From assembly GCF_000425825.1 (NCBI RefSeq), contig NZ_AUEE01000005.1, positions 1 to 64,000 on the forward strand: DNA of 64,000 nt. The letters run 5' to 3'. A model generated the notes under the pieces. The model was given only the letters and a program-made list of their open reading frames with translations. It did no database searches and had not been told where the DNA came from. Source of the DNA: Jeotgalicoccus marinus DSM 19772 (lineage in GTDB: Bacteria; Bacillota; Bacilli; Staphylococcales; Salinicoccaceae). The translations under genes were made by a program, and so were the position numbers. How positions within the stretch are numbered: position 1 is the first letter of the stretch; every line of letters starts with the position of its first letter. Positions 1-6,547 of the stretch are shown here, piece after piece.

Positions 1-126
1 TCTTTTACAATATGTAAAAGGCACCTATTGACATAAAAGGTCCGAGGGGGAAGGTTCAGCGTAGTTGTTATGCGTTGAAATCTTTCTCTTCGGCTCTTTT
101 TTTATTATTTAGGAGGTATTTATCGT

Positions 127-567
127 ATGAAAAGGATCGATGATTTGAAAGCTGGTGTTGCAGTTATTATTTTGAATGAGGAGAACCAAGTTTTGTTGCA
201 AAAAAGGTCCGATGTAGGACTTTGGGGTATTCCTTCAGGACATATAGAAATAGGGGAAACAGTTTCTGAAGCAGCTATTAGAGAAATAAAAGAGGAAACC
301 AATTTAGATATTAGAATTAAAAAGCTTATAGGTGTGTACTCTGAGCCTGATTCTCAGGTTTTTACTTATCCAAATGGAAGAGTAGTGCATTTTATAACAA
401 CTTGTTTTCTTGCTGAAATTACTGGGGGTGAACTACGATGTAATTCTTCTGAGTCACAAGAAATTCAATTTTTTGAACAACAAAGTTTACCAAGAGACTT
501 ATTGAAAATGCATCCTCAATGGTTAAATGACGCCCTTGCCAATGATGACTTAGCTTTTATTCGTTAA
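127..567 (+). CDS. Nudix hydrolase, small MutT-like
   Basis: A 146-residue protein of the Nudix superfamily, which hydrolyses nucleoside diphosphates linked to another moiety. The Nudix box is clear: a Gly-His-Ile-Glu-Ile-Gly-Glu stretch near residue 38 followed by REIKEETNL near residues 52-60, fitting G-x5-E-x7-REUxEExGU, with the Glu residues that bind the metal. Length is normal for a one-domain Nudix protein. The ATG follows an AGGAGG ribosome site. The substrate cannot be read from sequence; a house-cleaning role on modified nucleotides or a small regulatory role are both possible. It stands alone, with a MazG-type gene convergent downstream. Confidence 0.9.
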   Translation: MKRIDDLKAGVAVIILNEENQVLLQKRSDVGLWGIPSGHIEIGETVSEAAIREIKEETNLDIRIKKLIGVYSEPDSQVFTYPNGRVVHFITTCFLAEITGGELRCNSSESQEIQFFEQQSLPRDLLKMHPQWLNDALANDDLAFIR

Positions 568-701
568 AAAGTAAATCCTTGTTAAGTTAACGGGGGGGGA
601 ATAGTAAAAAGAGGGGTTCAGATAAAAAATTCCACACTATTTTCCGATTACCCTATTTTAAAAACATTTCTATGCAGATACAATATATGGCTTGAACAAC
701 C

Positions 702-734
702 ATAAAAACCGCCGGAGCTCATCGCCTGGCGGTT
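702..734 (-). terminator. Terminator of the mazG-like gene
   Basis: An inverted repeat AACCGCC/GGCGGTT, followed on the minus strand by a short T run, lies just past the stop of the minus-strand mazG-like gene. Confidence 0.7.
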
Positions 735-743
735 ATACATAAT

Positions 744-1064
744 TTAATTTATTGAATATCTATCATTTAACTTATCAGTATGAGCTTTGAACACTTCTTC
801 TAAAGAAATATCGTATTTATTTGCGATTACAGATACATTCGCGAGGACATCACCAAGCTCTCCAATTAATTCGTTTCTATTTTCTGCGTAGGACTCTTTC
901 TCTTCATCCGGTCGATCTCGACCGATTTCTAAAGAGCGGATGGCTCTAGCAACTTCTCCGGTTTCTTCAGCAAGAAAGCCAATTCTTATAAAAATATCTA
1001 GATCTGACCATCCACGACTTTTATAATATTCTTCCACCCATTGTTGAAATTCAGTAGCGTTCAT
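744..1064 (-). CDS. MazG-like nucleotide pyrophosphohydrolase
   Basis: A 106-residue all-alpha NTP pyrophosphohydrolase of the MazG / dUTPase-like family, which cleaves (d)NTPs to monophosphate plus PPi. The diagnostic metal-binding pattern is present: an EETGE motif (ExxE) near residue 33 and a GELGD motif (ExxD) near residue 68. It is the short single-domain form. I place the start at the ATG at 1064, because the longer reading frame would translate its own ribosome site (GGGAGGA lies 6 bases before this ATG). The gene is monocistronic and ends at a hairpin. Likely role: clearing aberrant nucleotides; the exact substrate is unknown. Confidence 0.85.
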   Translation of the reverse strand: MNATEFQQWVEEYYKSRGWSDLDIFIRIGFLAEETGEVARAIRSLEIGRDRPDEEKESYAENRNELIGELGDVLANVSVIANKYDISLEEVFKAHTDKLNDRYSIN

Positions 1065-1248
1065 CTGTATTCCTCCCAATAATTATTCGATTGTTATTAT
1101 AACAAAAGAGAGATTATAGATAATATTTAACCTGAGTCATTTAGGAAGAGGGGTTATTTTTGTTTCTGTATCTAAACAACAGAATACATGTTCCGTCTTA
1201 CAAATTTTTTACATATACATTAAATTATATGTAAGGAGCTGTAGTGAG

Positions 1249-1974
1249 ATGGATAAATTTATTTTTATTGACGATTCAGGTCAATTATCTAATAACGAAA
1301 GACATGAATATTTTATATATGGATGCTTGTATGTAGATGGTCCTGATGCGATTCAAGAAGCAAAAAACAAGGTAAACGCATTCTGTAGAAAAAGAAAAAT
1401 TAAAGGCGAAATTAAAGGTTTCCATTTAAGTGGTAAAGATAGAAAAAAGTTACTCCAAATCCTCGGTGAAATTGATGGGATAAAACAGTATTTTGTTATG
1501 ACAAAAAATAGTGAATTAAAATTCGTGAACTTCAAAGATCCAGCATCTGTTAAAAGGCATAAACAATATTTAATCAGAAGAATGATTGAAAAAGTCTTTA
1601 GAAAAGAAACATTCACAAAAGAAGATGTGGTGCATTTAAGGATAGATAATGAAGTGTTTAATAGTGAAGCAGGATTGGTAGATTTTGAACATTATTTAAA
1701 CAAGTATTGGTCAAAACTGGGTGAATTTTATAGTCAGCAATTTTATTGGGATTTTATGCCATACATATTATCGCAGTTCAAAGTAAAATATCTAGATTCA
1801 AAAGATGACAGGATGATTCAGTTAGCAGATTTGATAGCTAATACAAAATACAAAAGATTTAAGGATAATCCTAAGTGCGGGTCAGAATACTTAAAAACAA
1901 AATATTGCTTAAAACTTCCAGATAAGGCAGTATATAATAGTCCTAAAACCAGAAGAAGAAAGATAGAAAATTGA
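1249..1974 (+). CDS. DUF3800 domain protein
   Basis: A 241-residue protein recognised as DUF3800 from its N-terminal FIDDSG motif (residues 6-11), the following strand-rich core, and the C-terminal motif around residues 190-197 (IQLADLIA). This family is thought to adopt an RNase H-like fold with these acidic residues clustered; it is common in phages and genomic islands, but its reaction is not established. The ATG follows AAGGAG. The gene stands alone between a mazG-like gene and a yolD-like gene and ends at a hairpin terminator. It is AT-rich like the rest of this accessory region. Confidence 0.75.
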   Translation: MDKFIFIDDSGQLSNNERHEYFIYGCLYVDGPDAIQEAKNKVNAFCRKRKIKGEIKGFHLSGKDRKKLLQILGEIDGIKQYFVMTKNSELKFVNFKDPASVKRHKQYLIRRMIEKVFRKETFTKEDVVHLRIDNEVFNSEAGLVDFEHYLNKYWSKLGEFYSQQFYWDFMPYILSQFKVKYLDSKDDRMIQLADLIANTKYKRFKDNPKCGSEYLKTKYCLKLPDKAVYNSPKTRRRKIEN

Positions 1975-2082
1975 TAAAAATACAAAAGAGTGATATTATT
2001 TAATTAACGGCATGATGTCCGTTTTAACAGTAAGTAGGTCGAAAAGATTCTAAGCGTATGTTAAGTACGTGACCCTTATTGG

Positions 2083-2108
2083 TAAGCCTCTTCGGAGGCT
2101 TATTTTTT
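2083..2108 (+). terminator. Terminator after the DUF3800 gene
   Basis: The hairpin TAAGCCTC-TTCG-GAGGCTTA is followed by a run of six T. It separates the DUF3800 gene from the SOS box of the next gene. Confidence 0.8.
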
Positions 2109-2121
2109 ATCTTTACACATA

Positions 2122-2133
2122 GAACATACGTTC
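2122..2133 (+). promoter_or_regulatory. LexA (SOS) box upstream of yolD-like gene
   Basis: GAACATACGTTC matches the Gram-positive LexA consensus GAACnnnnGTTC exactly, 26 bases before the ATG of the YolD-like gene. DNA-damage induction of that gene is inferred from family knowledge. Confidence 0.75.
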
Positions 2134-2159
2134 GATATAATTACTCAAGAGGTGATTAT

Positions 2160-2534
2160 ATGGACTATCGTGAGTTCCCACAATCTGAGCTGAACAGTAA
2201 CATTCCACAAGGCAGAACTATGGTAAAGTGGGCACCATTTGCGACCATGCCTGAGCAGTATGAGAATGTAGACAAGATGATTGAGTCACAACTCCACATG
2301 CCAGAACCTTCATTAACCGAGGACTTAATGCAGGAGTTAGAGTTGAAGCTACGTAACTTATTAGACTGTAATGTTGTATTGCGTTACTGGAGTGGTGGTT
2401 ATGAGCACCAGATCGAGTGCAAGGTAGAGCATATAGACGACTGGAGTAGAGTGGTTACAGTGAGTAAAGGGGCTAACTTAATATATGTAGAGTTTAAGCA
2501 TATATACGAGGTTAGAAGGTATGATTGGATATAA
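2160..2534 (+). CDS. YolD-like family protein
   Basis: A 124-residue YolD-like protein. The family signature is visible near residues 24-34 (KWAPFATMPEQ), followed by the usual small beta-rich C-terminal domain. In Bacillus and Staphylococcus relatives, yolD-type genes sit beside a Y-family DNA polymerase (uvrX/umuC) and are part of the SOS regulon; their molecular role is unclear. I use the ATG at 2160, which follows AGAGGTG; the frame is open upstream but without a ribosome site. A perfect SOS box lies just upstream. The matching polymerase is not adjacent: a umuC-like gene with its own SOS box is at 50,674. Confidence 0.8.
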   Translation: MDYREFPQSELNSNIPQGRTMVKWAPFATMPEQYENVDKMIESQLHMPEPSLTEDLMQELELKLRNLLDCNVVLRYWSGGYEHQIECKVEHIDDWSRVVTVSKGANLIYVEFKHIYEVRRYDWI

Positions 2535-2562
2535 AAAGACCTGCCTACTCAGACAGGTCTTT
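2535..2562. terminator. Bidirectional terminator between yolD-like and VOC genes
   Basis: AAAGACCTG...CAGGTCTTT forms a hairpin between two converging genes. A diverged copy is at about 4966-4995, part of a larger duplicated segment. Confidence 0.75.
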
Positions 2563-2589
2563 ACTAATTCATCTGTTACAATTAAAACT

Positions 2590-3006
2590 TTAATATTCTT
2601 TTGAGGTTTGATTCATCAGCTTTTCAAAATCAGTATCACTAATATTTGATTGTGTAAGTGTGATTAAATGCCCGTCAGGATCTTTAACAGTCATTTCTTT
2701 TGCATTCCATGGTTTCTCCTCTAATTGAGACACAATAAATTTCTGTGAAATACTTTGTGCTTTATCTTCAATGTCGTTGATTAATATATTTAAATATATT
2801 GAATTACCAACTTCAAAATCAGCACTAGAAATTAGCATTAAGTCCTGATATTTCTCAAGTCTTAAATGATTCATAAGCACTTCGTTTTTGTCGTTTCTAA
2901 ATTTAAAGACACTTTTAAAACCGAGTGTTTTCTCATACCATTTCTCCGACTTCTCCATATCTTTTACCAGTACTTTGTTAAACATTGGCATTTGATAAAA
3001 TTCCAT
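2590..3006 (-). CDS. VOC (glyoxalase/bleomycin-resistance) family protein
   Basis: A 138-residue protein of the vicinal oxygen chelate superfamily. It shows the usual beta-alpha-beta-beta-beta repeats: an N-terminal FNKVLVKDMEKSEKWYE-type strand and helix, and a C-terminal VKDPDGHLITLTQ motif that is the standard last strand of the fold. The family includes glyoxalases, dioxygenases and antibiotic-binding proteins, so a specific reaction cannot be assigned. The ATG at 3006 sits 8 bases after GGAGG; a GTG three codons upstream is less likely. Its 3' end was copied into the decayed segment near 5,000. Confidence 0.8.
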   Translation of the reverse strand: MEFYQMPMFNKVLVKDMEKSEKWYEKTLGFKSVFKFRNDKNEVLMNHLRLEKYQDLMLISSADFEVGNSIYLNILINDIEDKAQSISQKFIVSQLEEKPWNAKEMTVKDPDGHLITLTQSNISDTDFEKLMNQTSKEY

Positions 3007-3102
3007 TTTTATCACCTCCTCATAAATTGATTATAGAGGCTGACGTAACGTAAAGGTCAACGCAGAAATTGAAATTCACCTAATTTATCGAATTCTTTAA
3101 AA

Positions 3103-3131
3103 TTCGTTTATATGAGCAAATGTGGTATAAT
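3103..3131 (+). promoter_or_regulatory. Candidate promoter of an RNA gene upstream of fosB
   Basis: A perfect TATAAT at 3126-3131 is preceded at 17 bases by TTCGTT, a weak -35. No start codon with a ribosome site follows nearby; the following 210 bases hold hairpins instead. This is a prediction from sequence pattern only. Confidence 0.4.
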
Positions 3132-3139
3132 GAAGATGT

Positions 3140-3350
3140 AAACGATCAAGCTATTTATCTACTCGGTTTATAGCTAAGTTGCAAGTTACTTTAAAACTTG
3201 ATACTAATGTAAGACATAAGGGCTTACCAGTTGGCAGGTAACAGAAAAACCTGACGTTTAAATTGGAGAGTCCCTACCATAAGTGGGAATTGTAAAATAT
3301 ACAAAAATAGTGTACATGAACAAAAGCCACCTGGGAAGAGGTGGCTTGAT
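3140..3350 (+). ncRNA. Candidate structured RNA ending in an antitoxin-like hairpin
   Basis: The 428-base gap before fosB has no convincing reading frame but several inverted repeats in series: AGCTAT/ATAGCT (3149-3175), CAAGTT/AACTTG (3182-3200), TTACC/GGTAA (3224-3241) and a perfect 9-bp stem AAGCCACCT/AGGTGGCTT with loop GGGAAG (3324-3347). Just before the last stem, 3301-3319 is a 19-base box (starting ACAAAAATAG) that recurs identically at 50,510 and with two changes at 49,902, where it overlaps the start codon of an Fst-type toxin gene on the other strand. This may be a solitary antitoxin RNA, a relict of a type I toxin-antitoxin locus, or part of a longer leader RNA. Strand and ends are not established. 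Confidence 0.4.
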
Positions 3351-3434
3351 CATTATATATTCATTTATGTTAGAATGTTCTATAAATTAAAAGAATGAAA
3401 TGATAAATATTAATGAAGAAAGTAGAGGCTTTTA

Positions 3435-3854
3435 ATGATTCAATCAATTAATCACGTTACATATTCTGTATCAGATATTAATCAATCTATTATCTTTTAT
3501 AAAGACATTTTAAAGGCAAAAATTTTAGTAGAGAGTGATAAAACAGCCTATTTCATATTAGGTGGCTTATGGTTAGCATTAAATGAAGAAAAAGATATAC
3601 CTAGAAATGAAATCCAATACTCGTATACTCATATGGCTTTTACTATTGAAGAAAGTGAATTTGATGAATGGCACCAATGGTTAAAAGATAACAATGTGAA
3701 TATTTTAGAAGGACGTAAAAGAAATACAAGAGATAAAAAATCAATATACTTCACTGATCCAGATGGACACAAGTTAGAACTACATACAGGTACATTACAA
3801 GATAGGTTAGATTATTATAAAGAAGAAAAGCCACATATGAATTTTTATGAATAG
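3435..3854 (+). CDS. fosB: FosB metallothiol transferase (fosfomycin resistance)
   Basis: A 139-residue FosB enzyme, a VOC-fold thiol transferase that inactivates fosfomycin by opening its epoxide with bacillithiol (or cysteine) using a divalent metal. Nearly the whole protein follows the staphylococcal FosB pattern: the metal ligands His7 (in INHVTYS), His about 66 (in YTHMAF) and Glu about 115 (in KLELHTGTL), the KDIPRNEI segment, and the C-terminal KPHM-F-E ending. Length is typical. The ATG follows GTAGAGG. It is monocistronic with its own terminator. The surrounding broken genes suggest it came with mobile DNA, but no transposase is visible. Confidence 0.95.
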   Translation: MIQSINHVTYSVSDINQSIIFYKDILKAKILVESDKTAYFILGGLWLALNEEKDIPRNEIQYSYTHMAFTIEESEFDEWHQWLKDNNVNILEGRKRNTRDKKSIYFTDPDGHKLELHTGTLQDRLDYYKEEKPHMNFYE

Positions 3855-3981
3855 AATGAAAGATATAGAAGAAACAATTCAAGAAATAAACTCCATGTCA
3901 ATATTATGTCAATCTAGCCTTAGAAACGTTGATATGGTGGGAAAGAATAATCCCTCCCAGGACGCTAATTATAAATCAGAA

Positions 3982-4016
3982 AACCCTTACGCCCTTAGTG
4001 GACGTAAGGGTTTTTT
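3982..4016 (+). terminator. fosB terminator
   Basis: AACCCTTACG...CGTAAGGGTT plus a run of six T. It lies inside a short open frame (3847-4050), which is therefore unlikely to be a gene. Confidence 0.85.
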
Positions 4017-4111
4017 GATTTATAAAATTACTCCTGTAAATTTTCATTAATTATTGACCTGTTGTATAATTAGTTACATAAGCTGATATAAAAGAGAGTG
4101 GAGGGATTTTG

Positions 4112-4306
4112 GTGAAAACTGCAAAACTGTCAGATATACGTAAAAGAAATGCAGAAAGAAGAGAGCGTGGACTTCAAGCAGCCAAACGTGTTAATCCTAG
4201 CTACTACCCGGGAATGCGTGCATTCGATAAACCACGAAATAATCCAGAGAAACAAAGAATTCTCGAAGAGCTGCAGGAGAGAGAATATGACCTACAGCAT
4301 AAGTGA
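4112..4306 (+). CDS. Small basic protein, unknown function
   Basis: A 64-residue, highly charged protein rich in Arg, Lys and Glu with no membrane segment and no domain I recognise. The GTG at 4112 lies 6 bases after GGAGGG, a better start than the TTG one codon earlier. It is probably real, because a diverged and broken second copy is found at about 5580-5780 with the same start region and the same central motif (VNPSYYPG in this copy). It lies directly upstream of the DUF1643 gene, whose ribosome site begins a few bases past this stop, so the two may be co-transcribed. Confidence 0.55.
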   Translation: MKTAKLSDIRKRNAERRERGLQAAKRVNPSYYPGMRAFDKPRNNPEKQRILEELQEREYDLQHK

Positions 4307-4328
4307 GGCAATGAAGGTGGAGAACAGA

Positions 4329-4895
4329 ATGGGAATAGAAACAGGTACCGGTAAGGCATGATTTAATGAATCACGAACAAAAAGGTACTTCATAGAAAGA
4401 AATTGGAAATCAGGCGATAAAATTTTGGGGTCAATACTAATGAACCCTAGTCGTGCTGATGCAATAAAAAATGATGCAACTATAGAGTTGTTAATAGACT
4501 ATGCAATAAATAACCACTATGACGGAATGTGCGTTGTAAATATCATACCGATAATAGAACCAGACTCAACAAAATTATCTGATGTTCAAGTCGTTTTTGA
4601 AGCAGTAAAAGATGATGAGCAAAAAGAGGCTTTCATGTATATGTTAAATAAATGTGAGGATGTATATGTAGGTTGAGGTGGTAAAGGAAATAAATATTTC
4701 CACTATCTATTTGAAGGCAATAATTCAGAAGAAATTAAAGAATTAAAAGCAGTCTTTAATAAAAGTAAATTTTTTGCGACATATTTGAGTGCAAAAGGAT
4801 ATCCATTCCATCCCAAACAACGTAATAAAAACACACTAAAAAATAATTCAGACCTCATTGACGTAACAACTCAAATAAAACACATGATTCCTTAA
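4329..4895 (+). pseudogene. DUF1643 family gene interrupted by two in-frame TGA codons
   Basis: From the ATG at 4329 (GGTGGAG lies 6 bases before it) one frame runs 189 codons to TAA at 4893. It is broken only by TGA at 4359-4361 and 4674-4676. The protein is a DUF1643 member: it has the family hallmark ILMNPSRAD near residue 38, and after the second TGA it continues GGKGNKYF. DUF1643 proteins normally have Trp-Gly at that second point, and a Trp fits the first, so both stops sit where TGG is expected. At least one ordinary TGG is used (in RNWKS). The simplest view is a recently dead gene with two G-to-A changes; see findings for an alternative. DUF1643 function is not established. Confidence 0.75.
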
Positions 4896-4942
4896 TTTAT
4901 AATGTCAATTTGAGTATCTTATTAACAAACAAAGTATCATTA

Positions 4943-5084
4943 TACAATCAGATATAAATAAGACCTGCTTACTCAGTCAGGTCTTTACTAATTGAGAATG
5001 ATACAAATTATACACTAATACTCCTTTGAAGTTTGATTCATTAATTATTCAAAATCAGTATCAATAATGTTTGATTGTGTTGTA
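4943..5084. repeat. Decayed duplicate of the segment at about 2520-2665
   Basis: This stretch repeats, with scattered changes, the yolD-like 3' tail, the shared terminator (AGACCTG...CAGGTCT) and the 3' end of the minus-strand VOC gene. The match starts with CAGATATAAATAAGACCTGC (compare 2525 on) and runs to TTTGATTGTGT, where it changes abruptly into an SDR gene fragment. It is a recombination scar, not a functional gene. Confidence 0.75.
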
Positions 5085-5357
5085 GGTATTACGAAAAATA
5101 CTGGTTTTTTGTATGCGAATGAAGGCATTCGTTGTAATGGTATCGCACCCGGTGGTGTGGAAACCAATATTGGCTCATCAATGAAAAATATTGATGAATT
5201 TGGAGCTAGACGTCAACAACTCACAGGTGCATTGATGCCTCGCATGGATAAATCAGAAGAAATTGCAAATGTTGCTTTATTCTTAGCATCAGATGAATCA
5301 AGTTTTGTAAATGGTACAGTGATAACAGCTGATGGTGGTTGGGCCTCATCATTTTAA
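5085..5357 (+). pseudogene. SDR oxidoreductase, 3' fragment
   Basis: Only the C-terminal third of a short-chain dehydrogenase/reductase remains: the post-catalytic helix (TKNTGFLYANEGIRCN), the substrate-loop motif IAPGGVETNI, and the typical ending LASDESSFVNGTVITADGGW. The Rossmann motif and catalytic Tyr-x3-Lys region are missing. The apparent start is fused to the decayed VOC duplicate, so no functional start is expected. The homologous whole gene is not in this window. Confidence 0.85.
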
Positions 5358-5377
5358 TACTATAAAAAGTTAAGTAT

Positions 5378-5415
5378 AAAGCCCTGTTAATGATTATCTT
5401 GTTTAACAGGGCTTT
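5378..5415 (+). terminator. Terminator after the SDR fragment
   Basis: AAAGCCCTGTTAA...TTAACAGGGCTTT, a strong palindromic stem left over from the intact SDR gene. Confidence 0.75.
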
Positions 5416-5574
5416 AGTGTTTCTATTGAATTTTATATTCTACATAAAAATTAATTGTAATTAATGTCTAATCTTATATCTTTCAATAGGTGAGCAATAC
5501 TTTTAGAGAAATATAATCAAGAAACTTTGACTGATCATTAATAATAGTGATATTTATATTATCAATCAAAGAGT

Positions 5575-5783
5575 GTGGATATTGATAAAACTACAAAACT
5601 GTCAGAGATACGTAAAAGAAGTTCAGAACGAAGAAATAGTGATCTTCAAGTAGTCAAACGTATTAACCCTAACTACTTTCCGGGAATAGTACATTCGAGA
5701 CAAAACTTGTAAAAATCCAAAGAAACAAAGTGTACTCGAAGACTTTAGACGCGAGGACATGACTTACAAAGTAAGTAAATTTT
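5575..5783 (+). pseudogene. Broken second copy of the small basic protein gene
   Basis: The sequence parallels the 4112-4306 gene almost throughout: both contain AAAACTGTCAGA-ATACGTAAAAGAA, then CTTCAAG and AAACGT-TTAA-CC-A-CTAC. Here the frame is cut by an early TAG and by small indels after CCGGGAAT. It is a dead paralog from a local duplication. The rest of the 5416-5975 gap is AT-rich and shows no gene, RNA or repeat that I can recognise. Confidence 0.7.
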
Positions 5784-5975
5784 GAGTTAGAAAAAGATAC
5801 TAAATGAAAATATAAATTTATCAGTTCTTTTTAATATATAATTAATTAAAAGATAGAGTCAATTATTTCAAAACTTTTATTTGTACTATTTAGTTTGAAT
5901 CGACTTGTAGACACATTCATATGATCTCAGTATACTTACGAAACCATATTTTACAGATTGATAGTTACTTTATTA

Positions 5976-6458
5976 CTATTTTGGTGGTTTAACATTTAAA
6001 TTTTCGATTCTAATGATTATTTTACTTTTCAGAGTTATTCCATTCATTGGAAAGTTATATCTATTTTCCACATTGACTTTATATTTATTGTAATATGCTC
6101 TTCTAATAATATCTTCCGACTGTTCTACTGGAATGACATCATCCTTTATGCTTGGATAAGGAAGTTTTAATTCGAAATACATTCTGAAAGGTTCCTCAGG
6201 TCGACCTAACATAAAGAAGCGTGTTGGATTAACATGATAAGTTTCTTCTTGTTTTATTTTATCAACGAAATATCCTCTTACTGTTGTTCCTACAACAGCT
6301 TTTTTAGTTAATAACCACCATCTCTTCCTCAGAAATTGTAGTAAATTCTCTTCAAAAGGAATCAGCAATATAGCTGATGCAAAGGCTCCTAAAATAAAAG
6401 AAGCTCCAGCAACTGAAAACTGAATAATTATAATAAAGAAATCTTGCTTCATATTCAT
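5976..6458 (-). CDS. Membrane-anchored protein of unknown function
   Basis: A 160-residue protein with one or two N-terminal hydrophobic helices (residues about 7-35) followed by a basic patch (RKRWW, RxKK) and a soluble beta-rich domain of about 110 residues. I do not recognise the family. A GGGAG ribosome site precedes the ATG. It lies 89 bases downstream of the PH/GIY-YIG gene on the same strand, so the two are probably co-transcribed, and it may tether or assist that protein at the membrane; that is inference from position only. Base composition is AT-rich. Confidence 0.6.
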   Translation of the reverse strand: MNMKQDFFIIIIQFSVAGASFILGAFASAILLIPFEENLLQFLRKRWWLLTKKAVVGTTVRGYFVDKIKQEETYHVNPTRFFMLGRPEEPFRMYFELKLPYPSIKDDVIPVEQSEDIIRRAYYNKYKVNVENRYNFPMNGITLKSKIIIRIENLNVKPPK

Positions 6459-6547
6459 ACTCCCTTTTACTCACAAGATAATATGAGACTCTTTAAATAG
6501 CATTTAATATGAAACTACAGAATTGCGTTTAGTTGTTTTAAACATTA

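Noticed and set aside
3847-4050. A 67-codon frame overlapping the fosB stop
   Set aside because: It reads straight through the fosB terminator hairpin and lacks a ribosome site.
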